Below, one piece after another: positions 17,337 to 25,509 of a stretch of DNA of 64,000 nt. The stretch is from JBOFHT01 sp051649785 (GTDB lineage Archaea > Methanobacteriota > Methanobacteria > Methanobacteriales > Methanobacteriaceae): NCBI GenBank assembly GCA_051649785.1, contig JBOFHT010000074.1, forward strand, positions 13,994 to 77,993, given 5' to 3'. Made by a program: the position numbers and the translations under genes. Position 1 is the stretch's first letter. Every line of letters begins with the position of its first letter. The notes under the pieces were generated by a model. The model did no database searches. It had not been told where the DNA came from and saw only the letters and a program-made list of their open reading frames with translations.

Positions 17337-17738
17337 TTACATACGTTCTATTAAATTTATCATTTCGTCCTCATTAATATATTTAAATGATTGTGGTGCA
17401 CAAAAATCTAATATTTTTTCAGTTTCTATAGGATTTCCAAAGATTTCAAGGTCATCTATTTTTAATGCAAATCCCTCTTCTTTATTTTGAAAATAATCGA
17501 AAAAATCTTCTTTATTTATCCCTGCTTCTTCAGAAAAATTGTCCCATAAAGATTTAGGACAATCTTTAATTATTTGATTTGATTTAAAGAAACCTATTAT
17601 TTTTTTTTCAGGTGAAGTAGAATAAATTACTACTTTTTCGACCTCTTTTTTAAAAATATTCCTTCGAAATTCATAAGTTTTTTCTCTTGAAATTATTTTT
17701 TCAACATATTTTGGCTTAATTGAGATTAAAACGTTCAT
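17337..17738 (-). CDS. ASCH domain protein
   Basis: The 133-residue protein fits the ASCH (PUA-like) fold: NVLISIKPKYVEKIISREKT, YEFRRNIF, VVIYSTSPEKKIIGFF and a C-terminal PQSFKYI. ASCH proteins bind or process modified nucleosides or RNA; E. coli YqfB of this fold hydrolyses N4-acetylcytidine. Its ATG directly follows the stop of the PIN-GNAT-PUA gene, so the two are co-translated. The function here is unproven, but a GNAT and an ASCH protein encoded together suggests they act on the same acetylated RNA or base. Confidence 0.82.
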   Translation of the reverse strand: MNVLISIKPKYVEKIISREKTYEFRRNIFKKEVEKVVIYSTSPEKKIIGFFKSNQIIKDCPKSLWDNFSEEAGINKEDFFDYFQNKEEGFALKIDDLEIFGNPIETEKILDFCAPQSFKYINEDEMINLIERM

Positions 17739-19241
17739 TTACATCACTAATTTTTTTAATTTCAAATAATTTTCATTGGATAAACTTTGAATTGACTGTG
17801 GCGCCCCACTTAAAATTCCATTTTTCATCAATTCTTCGAAAGAGACTTTTCTAAATTTTTTACTGTATATAAACAATATTATTGAATTGTTTCGATTGGC
17901 AAAATCTTTTAACTCCCTCGATGAATATACTGAACGTTTTCCAATTGTTTTATTAATACCATCAAGGTCGAGGTTTTTATAAAAACTTTCTACAATACCA
18001 ATATCCCCTATCCCTTTTTTATCAGATTCATAAAACAGCAAAATATCCCCAGGGTTTAAATTTGCATTAGCTCCTGAAAGATATGCTTTTTTTATAGTAT
18101 TAGCTGATATAGGGTAGTATTCTAAGTTTTGAGAAAATTCATACAACTTTTTCTGCTCTTTTTTCTGTAAGAATAATTTTTCGTGAAATTCTGGTTTAAT
18201 TGGAACAATATATTTATTTACTTTTTCACCATCATAAAACTCAGGGTAAAATTTTTTAGATAGATATAATGGTGATTTTTTATCTATTAACTCATTTATA
18301 GATTTTTTTACTTCTTTTTCATTAATAATTTTTATATAAATTGCTTCACCTCTTGAGTTATCCCCAACATGTCTAAACCCATATTCTTCAATTAGATATA
18401 CTAAAGGATCATCAGGTGTTACAAAATGAGTTAAATAAACTTCTTTAATGTTTTTATCTAATGAATATTTTAAAATCCAGCTTAAGAAAAATTCCCCAAT
18501 CTTATAGCCCGTGCTTGTAACAACAAGAGTAGCTATCTTCATTCTAGCTTTAGCAGGTAAAGTCCTATCTAAAAGATCAATTGATTCTGCCTCTTCTTTA
18601 AATATTAGTAAAGCTCCAATATGCTTTCCATTTTCCTCATAAATTAGGCATTCTCTCCTTTTACGTTTGATGGATTCAAACCACTCGTTAAATTCAGGGT
18701 AATCTGCTTTTAGAGTGTTAAATATTGGATCTTCAAGATCTAAATAATTCACTGTTGTATATTTTATAGTATAAGGTAGCACAGGCAAGTTTGTACTAAA
18801 ATTTTCTAATGCTTCAGATATTGTAAATATTCGATCGCTGAAGTTTTCTTCCAAACTGTTGAGCTTTGATGCTTTTTTATGTATTCCTTCATCTTCAGTT
18901 ATTAAAAAACTAGCTTCATCTTTCAAAATAGAATATAATAAACAATTATCCACATAATCATGCGAATTATTTTTAGGTTTAACTATATCTTTAAAATCAT
19001 GGTCTTTATCAAAATTAGGATAATTTTTAATTTCATCATAGCTACTGAGCTTGGAAAGCATTATTTCCCTTCTTTCAGAATTTTTATCTCTTTTAATTTC
19101 TGTAGTAGCTAATGAATGTATTAATAAATGATATTCCGGAGTACTAACAGTTTTTAATAGTTGTTGAAGATTTTCACCTATTATTTTATTATCCTCTCTA
19201 TAAATTATTATATTTGTGTCTAATAAAATCCTAGTTATCAT
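17739..19241 (-). CDS. PIN nuclease - GNAT acetyltransferase - PUA/EVE-like fusion protein
   Basis: The 500-residue protein has three parts. Residues 1-150 form a PIN domain: LLDTNIIIY with acidic D8, TEIKRD, HDYVDNCLL and LITEDEGIH supply the acidic cluster. Residues 190-310 are GNAT-like (GKHIGALLIFKEE, then KIATLVVTSTGYKIGEFFL). Residues 340-500 look like a PUA/EVE-type reader (NPGDILLFYESDKKGIGDIG, GKRSVYSSREL, GAPQSIQSL). PIN domains cleave RNA, often tRNA; GNATs acetylate. No good ribosome binding site precedes the ATG, so it may be nearly leaderless. It forms a pair with the ASCH gene inside the insert in tRNA-Arg and resembles an accessory toxin or defence module. This is inference. 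Confidence 0.8.
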   Translation of the reverse strand: MITRILLDTNIIIYREDNKIIGENLQQLLKTVSTPEYHLLIHSLATTEIKRDKNSERREIMLSKLSSYDEIKNYPNFDKDHDFKDIVKPKNNSHDYVDNCLLYSILKDEASFLITEDEGIHKKASKLNSLEENFSDRIFTISEALENFSTNLPVLPYTIKYTTVNYLDLEDPIFNTLKADYPEFNEWFESIKRKRRECLIYEENGKHIGALLIFKEEAESIDLLDRTLPAKARMKIATLVVTSTGYKIGEFFLSWILKYSLDKNIKEVYLTHFVTPDDPLVYLIEEYGFRHVGDNSRGEAIYIKIINEKEVKKSINELIDKKSPLYLSKKFYPEFYDGEKVNKYIVPIKPEFHEKLFLQKKEQKKLYEFSQNLEYYPISANTIKKAYLSGANANLNPGDILLFYESDKKGIGDIGIVESFYKNLDLDGINKTIGKRSVYSSRELKDFANRNNSIILFIYSKKFRKVSFEELMKNGILSGAPQSIQSLSNENYLKLKKLVM

Positions 19242-19426
19242 AATAGTATATTATAAATTACATTATTTAAGTTTTTATATAAAATTTTATTATTAAAAAT
19301 AATCGAAATATTAATAAATAGACAAATTGTAACATAGGATAATGTCTTTTTATACATAAAAATAATAATACTTTTTAATATAAAAGTATATCCAAAACAG
19401 TATATAATTAGCGGGTTTTTTATTAG

Positions 19427-19467
19427 TTCGGATCCCAAGATCGGGGGTTCAAATCCCTCCAGGTCCG
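19427..19467 (+). pseudogene. 3' half of the broken tRNA-Arg(TCG) gene
   Basis: These 41 nt begin at TTCGGATCCCA, the end of the anticodon loop and the 3' anticodon strand TCCCA. They continue with variable loop AGATC, T arm GGGGG-TTCAAAT-CCCTC, acceptor strand CAGGTCC and discriminator G. Joined to 15809-15845 with TTC shared, they give a 75-nt tRNA in which TGGGA pairs with TCCCA and GGGCCTG pairs with CAGGTCC (one G-U). The stems differ from the intact copy at 17149, so the halves belong to each other. Confidence 0.9.
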
Positions 19468-19555
19468 TCATATAAATAAAAAAAATAGTAAATTTAGGAA
19501 TAATAAAGATATTTAATTAATTTAACTACTCTAATTTATTGAGTATTTGAAATTT

Positions 19556-20293
19556 TTATATCTCAAATAATTTAGTAGGATCAGATTTAAACTGTAGCAT
19601 TTTAGAAATTTCTCTTCCGCCATCTCCTCCTTTTCTTTGCATTGTAACTTCACCTATTTTTAAGCTACCTTTCGGAGTTATTGAAATATTTCCCTGCCCA
19701 TAATAATTAATTACAACATTTATAGGTACTAACGCCCACTTAATCTTTTCTATTTTTTGAATTACTAACATCCATTCAGCAGCAAATTTGCCCCTTCCTT
19801 TAATTATATCACATAAAATCATGATTTTATTTTTTTCAAAAAATTCCACTATTCTGCCTTGTTCATTGATAGTAAATTCTGTTAAAAACATTCTTCTTTC
19901 ATCTTTGGTATTAGCTTTGTAGGGTTCTAGCTCACCTGTAAAATGTTTTAGTAATTTTTTTATATCACCAGGGATACTCCAAATCTCACTATATTTATCC
20001 ACCCATCTTTTATCAATCTGGTTGAAACCTTTTTTATTACTAACTAGTTTCACTTGAATATTTTGAGTATCAACTAATTTAATTAGTTTAATAGTAATAT
20101 GAACCTGAATATCGGTTTTATAACCCCGAACAATCTCCGCATTAACATATTCAATTTCATCTAATCCATATCCCATTATATTGAGCCATTCTTGAGCATC
20201 CCCATCAGTTTCCCAAGTATTAAATTTTTCAGCAACATATACCTCGTTTTTAAAGCCATTTTTCGCAATTTTTGATCCTTTTTGACTATCCAT
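19556..20293 (-). CDS. Type II restriction endonuclease, HinP1I-like (predicted GCGC)
   Basis: The 245-residue protein closely resembles the GCGC-cutting enzyme HinP1I as I recall it. Shared features are the N-terminal block GSKIAKNGFKNE, then YKTDIQVHI, NIQVKLVSNKKGFNQIDKRW (a PD-(D/E)xK core), LKHFTGELEPY, RRMFLTEF, GRGKFAAEWMLV and a C-terminal MQRKGGDGGREISKMLQFK. The start at 20293 is preceded by GGGAG at 8 nt and gives the length of HinP1I; an upstream GTG/ATG frame extension lacks this. It overlaps the methylase gene by 8 nt. Recognition of GCGC is inferred from homology. Confidence 0.9.
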   Translation of the reverse strand: MDSQKGSKIAKNGFKNEVYVAEKFNTWETDGDAQEWLNIMGYGLDEIEYVNAEIVRGYKTDIQVHITIKLIKLVDTQNIQVKLVSNKKGFNQIDKRWVDKYSEIWSIPGDIKKLLKHFTGELEPYKANTKDERRMFLTEFTINEQGRIVEFFEKNKIMILCDIIKGRGKFAAEWMLVIQKIEKIKWALVPINVVINYYGQGNISITPKGSLKIGEVTMQRKGGDGGREISKMLQFKSDPTKLFEI

Positions 20294-21284
20294 TGTATAT
20301 ACTCCCATCATCCACAACTTTTTTAAGTAATTTTTGAATTACATCTACAACAACACTATTCCCAAATTGCTTGTGTGCTTGGCTTACTGATGAATTAAAT
20401 TTAAATTCATCAGGAAATCCCATTAATCTTGCTGTTTCTCTAGGGTGTAGCTTTCGGACTTTATTATTTATAAAATATAAGCCTGTTTTAGCACCAGTAC
20501 CTCCACCTTCAGCAGATAATGTGATAGCATGTCCATTAGGAGAGTAAATCCTGTCACCTTGACCTCCTTTATTTACAGTCCCTACCCTTAGTGGACGTCG
20601 TGCTAAATTTTTGTATTTTTTAACTTTTTCTTCATTTATTTCATATTTTTTACTTATAATAAAATCAGTGCACTCATTTTCATTTAATAAAATATCATTT
20701 AGTGATTTATCAGACTCGAATTTAGAAGGAAATCGAAAATTATTATTGTCTAAATCTTTCCTTATGCAAATTAGATATATACGTTCTCTAGATTGAGGTA
20801 TATCATAATCACTTGCATTTATAATATCAAAATATACATTATAATTTAACTTATTTAAAGTATTCCTAATTATTCTAAATGTATTTCCATTATCATGTCT
20901 TTTTAAATTCTTAACATTTTCTAGAATCAATATTTTTGGAGTATGTTGTTTAACAATTCTTGAAATTTCAAAAAATAAAGTACCTCTAGTATCTTCAAAC
21001 CCTTTTTGTTTACCTGAAATACTGAATGCTTGGCAAGGAAATCCCCCACATAATATATCATGTTTAGGAATTTCTTCAGCATTTGTTTTTGTTATATCTC
21101 CTATGGGGTAATCACCAAAATTTTCATTATATGTCGCACATGCATGCTTATCAATATCAATGCTAAAAAGACATTCTGCTCCAAATGATTCTAATGCTAA
21201 CCTAAATCCACCAATTCCACAAAATAAATCTACAAATGATATTCCACTTAATCTATTTTTATAATTATTTCCTATCTTAATCAT
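20286..21284 (-). CDS. DNA (cytosine-5) methyltransferase, HhaI/HinP1I type
   Basis: The 332-residue enzyme has the ordered C5-methylase motifs: FVDLFCGIGGFRLALES (I), GGFPCQAFSISGKQKG (IV, catalytic Cys), LENVKN (VI), QSRERIYLI (VIII) and QFGNSVV (X). The target-recognition region between VIII and X, with KGGQGDRIYSPNGHAITLSA, resembles M.HhaI-type GCGC enzymes. It protects host DNA against the adjoining endonuclease, whose start codon lies within its last codons. GTGGG precedes the ATG. The order methylase then nuclease lets protection be made first. Confidence 0.95.
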   Translation of the reverse strand: MIKIGNNYKNRLSGISFVDLFCGIGGFRLALESFGAECLFSIDIDKHACATYNENFGDYPIGDITKTNAEEIPKHDILCGGFPCQAFSISGKQKGFEDTRGTLFFEISRIVKQHTPKILILENVKNLKRHDNGNTFRIIRNTLNKLNYNVYFDIINASDYDIPQSRERIYLICIRKDLDNNNFRFPSKFESDKSLNDILLNENECTDFIISKKYEINEEKVKKYKNLARRPLRVGTVNKGGQGDRIYSPNGHAITLSAEGGGTGAKTGLYFINNKVRKLHPRETARLMGFPDEFKFNSSVSQAHKQFGNSVVVDVIQKLLKKVVDDGSIYNG

Positions 21285-21526
21285 GAAATCCCACTTTAAT
21301 TTATTATAATCTAATCGGCATTTATTAACTATTTAAAAATTAATAGATTTATCCTATTAGTTTCTAAAATAATATATAATTTATTATTCCCATAAGTTTA
21401 TATTAATAGTTTTTTATTAATTAAGTTATTAGTGTGAATTTTTATCATATTTAGGATATAATTTTAGACTAATTCTAAAATTGAGCAAAATAAAAAGACA
21501 TTAATTTAATCCCATACCAAACAATA

Positions 21527-23455
21527 TTATGATTTATCAATAATCGCCTCTTTAAAGAATTCAGGAACTAATGACCTGTAAATAGGACTCCTAAATAGCA
21601 TATTAATATCTTCATCTAATATATAGGTGTAACAAAAATCATCTTCAGCACGCATACCACGGCCATATGCCTGTAAGAGAGTCATGACTGTTTTATAAGC
21701 ATACCACTTTTGATCACGTTTTCGCCTCATATTTACTTGTTTATCACCTAAATAAGGGAAAGGAACTTTATAAATAACTTGAAAACGGCATTTATCATAA
21801 GGTAAATCAACACCTTCGCTCATAGAAGGACTTACTAGTACCAATGGGTTTTTACTTTTTTCAAAATGATTTAAAACAGTAGCCCTATCATTAGAAGAGT
21901 GAGAAGTAAAACGAGAGTTATTTAAGTTATTCATAATATATTGTTGACATCTGTAGCTATTAGTATGAATTAAACCTTTATCATATTTATGTCGCTCTAG
22001 AATTTGGCGAAGAATTGGTAAGGTTTTAGGAGCTGTACGTTTAATTCTGTTTGCTCCCATTTTTCCAGCTAAATTTAACTCAATTGGACGCTTATCTGGA
22101 GGAAAAGGACTATCTACTTTAACATGATACACTTCTTGAGGATCAAGACCTAACCATTGTGAAAACATATTATGGGATAAAATTGTAGCACTCATAAATA
22201 AATTAACTTCACCATGCTGGAAAAGAAAATCTTGAGCATAATGATGAACTCTGAGTGGTTTAAATGAAACTCCATCTTTATTTGGATCAATTACCCAATT
22301 TAAAGGTTCATTTTTTAAATGATCTCTTAACTGGCTTAGTCTACCCGTTGTACGGTTAATTCTATCAACTTTATGTTGAGCCATATTAGAAAAGCTTAAT
22401 TCTTTATAATAATCACGAATAGCATCAATTTCAGAAATCCAATTATCAGGACTAGTTGATTTAAGACTCTCAGGACTAATAACTTTTTTAATATCTTTTT
22501 TTAGCGATTTATTAAATAAATTAAGTTCTAAACTCATCATTAATTTATTTTCAATATTATGAGCTTCATCAAGAACTAATAAATTCCTTGGTCCAAAGTG
22601 TTTAATATAATTTAACTCTAAAATAGCATAATCATAATTCATTAGAGTAATAGGGGAATTAACAGCATTAGATTTTTGTTCCCAGTAACTACACTTATCT
22701 TCACTATGATAAAAAATAGGATTTCCTAATGAGTCATCAAAAGCAGAGATAGCTCCAGGGCCAGGGCTTTTACTAACACCATAGGGACAAAAAAAGTTTT
22801 TTGAAGAAGGAATAGTTTTACAGGTCCCTACATCGCAGCTAGAATCAAAGTCATCATGAAGACACCTAAAATTATTTCTTCCTTTAACAAGAGGAAAGGT
22901 AAATTCATTATGATACTGTTCTTGAAGCTGTTTAGTCATTGTTAAAATATAAGCCGGCTTATAAATACGTGAAAGAGTTGTAGCAGCTGCAGACTTTCCA
23001 GTTCCAGTTCCTGCTTCAAGTACAATATATTTAAAACCACTTTCTATTGCTTGATAAATATCAGAGATTATTTCTAGTTGACCTCGACGAGGTTTAGTAA
23101 ATGGAAAATTCTCAATGATTTCTTCTTCGATATTAGGATATTGAGACTTCATTTCACGAATCTGACTTTCATTTAGCTTAGATATCTTCTTAGGAATAAT
23201 ATTAGACCAAATAGAATCATAGCCATTATTGTCGTTAGTGTTATTATTACCATTACTATTAAAATTAGTATTTAAATTAGCATTAGAGTTAATAGAATAT
23301 TTAGAAGGAGTATTATAGCTAGAATATTTATTAGATTCCGTAGATTTAGATTTTTTAGAGCCATAGCTACTCTTATTAATTTTTTTAGTTTCATTAGTAC
23401 ATATACATCGATCTTGTAACATTCCACAATCGGGACAAAACATTGAATTTGACAT
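21527..23455 (-). CDS. DinG/XPD-like superfamily 2 DNA helicase
   Basis: A ~642-residue helicase with Walker A EAGTGTGKSAAAT, the DEAH box VLDEAHNIENKL, and motif VI-like LLQAYGRGMRAEDD. Spaced cysteines between motifs I and II (CLHDDFDSSCDVGTC, FFCPYG, CSYW) resemble the XPD/DinG Fe-S cluster. A second zinc-like motif, CPDCGMLQDRCIC, lies at the very N-terminus. Residues ~40-75 are Asn-rich low-complexity sequence. It probably unwinds DNA 5'-3' in repair. The start is uncertain: MSNSMFCPDC at 23455 is more plausible than the hydrophobic read-through beginning at 23518. Confidence 0.85.
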   Translation of the reverse strand: MSNSMFCPDCGMLQDRCICTNETKKINKSSYGSKKSKSTESNKYSSYNTPSKYSINSNANLNTNFNSNGNNNTNDNNGYDSIWSNIIPKKISKLNESQIREMKSQYPNIEEEIIENFPFTKPRRGQLEIISDIYQAIESGFKYIVLEAGTGTGKSAAATTLSRIYKPAYILTMTKQLQEQYHNEFTFPLVKGRNNFRCLHDDFDSSCDVGTCKTIPSSKNFFCPYGVSKSPGPGAISAFDDSLGNPIFYHSEDKCSYWEQKSNAVNSPITLMNYDYAILELNYIKHFGPRNLLVLDEAHNIENKLMMSLELNLFNKSLKKDIKKVISPESLKSTSPDNWISEIDAIRDYYKELSFSNMAQHKVDRINRTTGRLSQLRDHLKNEPLNWVIDPNKDGVSFKPLRVHHYAQDFLFQHGEVNLFMSATILSHNMFSQWLGLDPQEVYHVKVDSPFPPDKRPIELNLAGKMGANRIKRTAPKTLPILRQILERHKYDKGLIHTNSYRCQQYIMNNLNNSRFTSHSSNDRATVLNHFEKSKNPLVLVSPSMSEGVDLPYDKCRFQVIYKVPFPYLGDKQVNMRRKRDQKWYAYKTVMTLLQAYGRGMRAEDDFCYTYILDEDINMLFRSPIYRSLVPEFFKEAIIDKS

Positions 23456-23882
23456 TAACAATACTTTTATTACTAATAATATAATAAGTTTAAGTAAGGG
23501 GTGTTGGAAAGTAATCATAAGATTGTAAAAATATATAAAATAATTAAAAAATTAGAATTTGATTTTAATATTGCTCCTTAATAAGAATTAAAAAAATAAA
23601 ATCAACTTAACTATTTTACTTTAAAATTATTTATTTTTCTAATTGTATTACAGTAAAAAAATATTCCTGTTGGAAACATATCTATTTAGCACTATATTAG
23701 AAATAGAATGATTTTAAACCATTAGAATTAAAAAGATAATGTTAATATTAAAAGATAATGTTAATATTAAAATTAATATTAAGATTAATATTGAAATTAA
23801 GATTGAAATTAATAAAAAATAATTTATTAATATAAAACGAATCAGCTAATATTTATTTTTTTAGCTATATTAAGGTGATTAT
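23456..23882. other. Divergent spacer between the helicase and cbiL
   Basis: AT-rich DNA holding both promoters. Around 23738-23815 it contains short repeats of AAAAGATAATGTTAATATT and then ATTAATATT/AAGATT units. No gene or RNA was recognised. Confidence 0.45.
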
Positions 23883-24668
23883 TTGAAAAAAGGAAAACTT
23901 ATTGGAATTGGTGTTGGACCAGGAGATAGTGAATTACTTACTTTAAAAGCTATAAATGTTTTAAAAGATATTAATGTAATTTGTGCACCAAAATCATCAG
24001 AAAACAAAGAAAGTATAGCATTATCAATAATAAAACCAATTTTAAAAGATTATAGAAAAGATGGTTGTGAAGCTGAAAATTACGAGTGTATAGAAGGAAT
24101 CAACAATAATTCTGCATTTAAAGAGAATTATAGTAATTTAAAAGTGTTAGAGCCATTGTTCCCTATGATTGAAGATGAAAAAGAATTAGAATTTCATTGG
24201 GATAATGCATCTAAACAAATAGCTAGCTACTTAGATAAAGGAGAGGATGTAGCTTTTATAACACTAGGAGACCCTTCTATATTTAGTACATTTTCATATA
24301 TACTTAAAAGACTAAGAAATAGCTATTTATTTGAAATAATTCCAGGAATAACTTCATTTACTGCATGTGCTGCAAGTATTGGAAAACCTCTTGTTGAAAA
24401 AGATGATATTTTAGTAATTGTTCCTAAAGTTGATGAAAGGCTAGAAAATATTATAAAAATTGGTAACAGCTTTGTTATAATGAAAGGTTCCAGGCATAGT
24501 AGCGAATTAGAAGAAATAATTAATTTAAATCCCAATGAATCTGAAATAACTTCAGTGAAAAATTGTAGTATGGAAAATGAAAAAGTAAAAAAAGGGTTTT
24601 TTAAATCAAAACCTTATTTAACAACAACAATTGTTAAATTTAAAGATAAAAAAATTAATAAAATTTAA
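23883..24668 (+). CDS. cbiL: Precorrin-2/cobalt-factor II C20-methyltransferase
   Basis: The 261-residue SAM-dependent tetrapyrrole methylase begins GKLIGIGVGPGDSELLTLKA and has AFITLGDPSIFSTFSYI and EIIPGITSFTACAASIGKPL. These match CbiL/CobI. It methylates C20 of the corrin precursor in anaerobic cobalamin synthesis; methanogens need corrinoid for methyl transfer. The start is a TTG with AAGGTGAT upstream. A hairpin at 24686-24710 separates it from the convergent msvR. Confidence 0.9.
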   Translation: MKKGKLIGIGVGPGDSELLTLKAINVLKDINVICAPKSSENKESIALSIIKPILKDYRKDGCEAENYECIEGINNNSAFKENYSNLKVLEPLFPMIEDEKELEFHWDNASKQIASYLDKGEDVAFITLGDPSIFSTFSYILKRLRNSYLFEIIPGITSFTACAASIGKPLVEKDDILVIVPKVDERLENIIKIGNSFVIMKGSRHSSELEEIINLNPNESEITSVKNCSMENEKVKKGFFKSKPYLTTTIVKFKDKKINKI

Positions 24669-24685
24669 AAATAAAAAAATATAAA

Positions 24686-24710
24686 AAATAGGGTATAATT
24701 TATCCTATTT
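24686..24710. terminator. Bidirectional terminator between cbiL and msvR
   Basis: AAATAGGGTA-TAATT-TATCCTATTT forms a 10-bp stem (one G-U) with a 5-nt loop. T-rich sequence follows on the + strand and an A-rich tract precedes it (T-rich on the - strand). It sits between two convergent genes. Confidence 0.7.
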
Positions 24711-24714
24711 CATT

Positions 24715-25509
24715 TTATTCACTAGCTGGTTCTAATTCAAAGAAACAGCACTCATCACCCATTGCAAAACACTTGGTTTCAGTAACAGATACTTTTTTAT
24801 TAAGATGGGCACTAAATGCCGCTTCTAAAATACCAGCGTCCAAATAACATGCAGGTTTACCTTTTTTAGGAAGTAGTTCACATTCAAAACAATCCACTGC
24901 AGTAACTTGGATAATATCATCTGGTGTTTTACCAAGCTCAATTACAAGCTCACCTAGTCTATTATCTTTCCAAAATTTAGATAAGTTTTCTATAAACTCT
25001 TCAGAGCTATTTCCTTTTATTTGCCCATATAAGGATGATCCGATTTTGTATCCTGCTTCATATACTAAAGGATCAATGTTAATTCCTTCTTGGATTAAAA
25101 TTGTTTTTAAAGTATGGAAAAGTAAGCGAACAAATTCAAATTTATCACCATTATTAACTAAGTTAGAAACTAAAAATTCTATTTTTTGTTCTTCTAGCTC
25201 ATAAGGTTCAGGAGAATCAATTTCACCTAAATATTTGGAGTTAATATAAAATATTTTTTTCCTTTGATCTTCTTCTTTAAGTTTGAAAGATATAATACCC
25301 TCTTTTCTTAGAGATTTTAAGTGAACAGAAATTGTAGATTTAGATTTACCTGTATTTTTAACAATATCTTCAAATTCCATTTCATTTTCTCTAAGCATAG
25401 ACAAAATACGCAACTTTATTGGGCTTTCAATTACACTAAACCCATTACCTTTAGATCCTGTTGCAAAAATCTTAATAGGCATTCTTTCATTATTTTTTAC
25501 TGTTACCAT
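24715..25509 (-). CDS. msvR: MsvR-like redox regulator (winged HTH + V4R domain)
   Basis: The 264-residue protein has an ArsR-like winged helix (residues ~18-85, KLRILSMLRENEMEFEDIV and SKSTISVHLKSLRKEGIISF). A C-terminal V4R domain (~100-264) contains conserved cysteines (VDCFECELLPKKGKPACYLD, ETKCFAMGDECCFFEL). MsvR of Methanothermobacter senses redox state through V4R cysteines and represses its own gene and the fpaA operon. The same neighbourhood is present here: fpaA and rubrerythrin are divergent. I start at the ATG at 25509, which AAGGTG precedes at proper spacing. Confidence 0.88.
   Translation of the reverse strand: MVTVKNNERMPIKIFATGSKGNGFSVIESPIKLRILSMLRENEMEFEDIVKNTGKSKSTISVHLKSLRKEGIISFKLKEEDQRKKIFYINSKYLGEIDSPEPYELEEQKIEFLVSNLVNNGDKFEFVRLLFHTLKTILIQEGINIDPLVYEAGYKIGSSLYGQIKGNSSEEFIENLSKFWKDNRLGELVIELGKTPDDIIQVTAVDCFECELLPKKGKPACYLDAGILEAAFSAHLNKKVSVTETKCFAMGDECCFFELEPASE

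Larger units (their letters stand above)
15846..19426. mobile_element. 3.6-kb insert separating the two tRNA-Arg halves
   Basis: This DNA lies between the two halves of one tRNA gene, with only TTC shared at the junctions. It carries a decayed HTH gene, an intact tRNA-Arg(TCG) on the opposite strand, and the PIN-GNAT-PUA/ASCH gene pair. A 9-bp direct repeat, CAGTATATA, occurs inside each end (15863-15871 and 19398-19406). No integrase, transposase or long terminal inverted repeat is visible, so the mechanism is unknown and calling it a mobile element is inference. The stretch 15846-16170 holds only AT-rich DNA. Confidence 0.6.

Noticed and set aside
15809..19467. A trans-spliced split tRNA of the Nanoarchaeum type
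   Set aside because: Only a weak AU pairing (TAATAA/TTATTA) joins the flanks, no bulge-helix-bulge is evident, and the break in the anticodon is not a known split position. An intact copy also exists. Kept only as an alternative.
19238..19471. 77-codon ORF on the - strand
   Set aside because: Its start (DLEGFEPPILG) is the antisense translation of the tRNA 3' half, a well-known false ORF.
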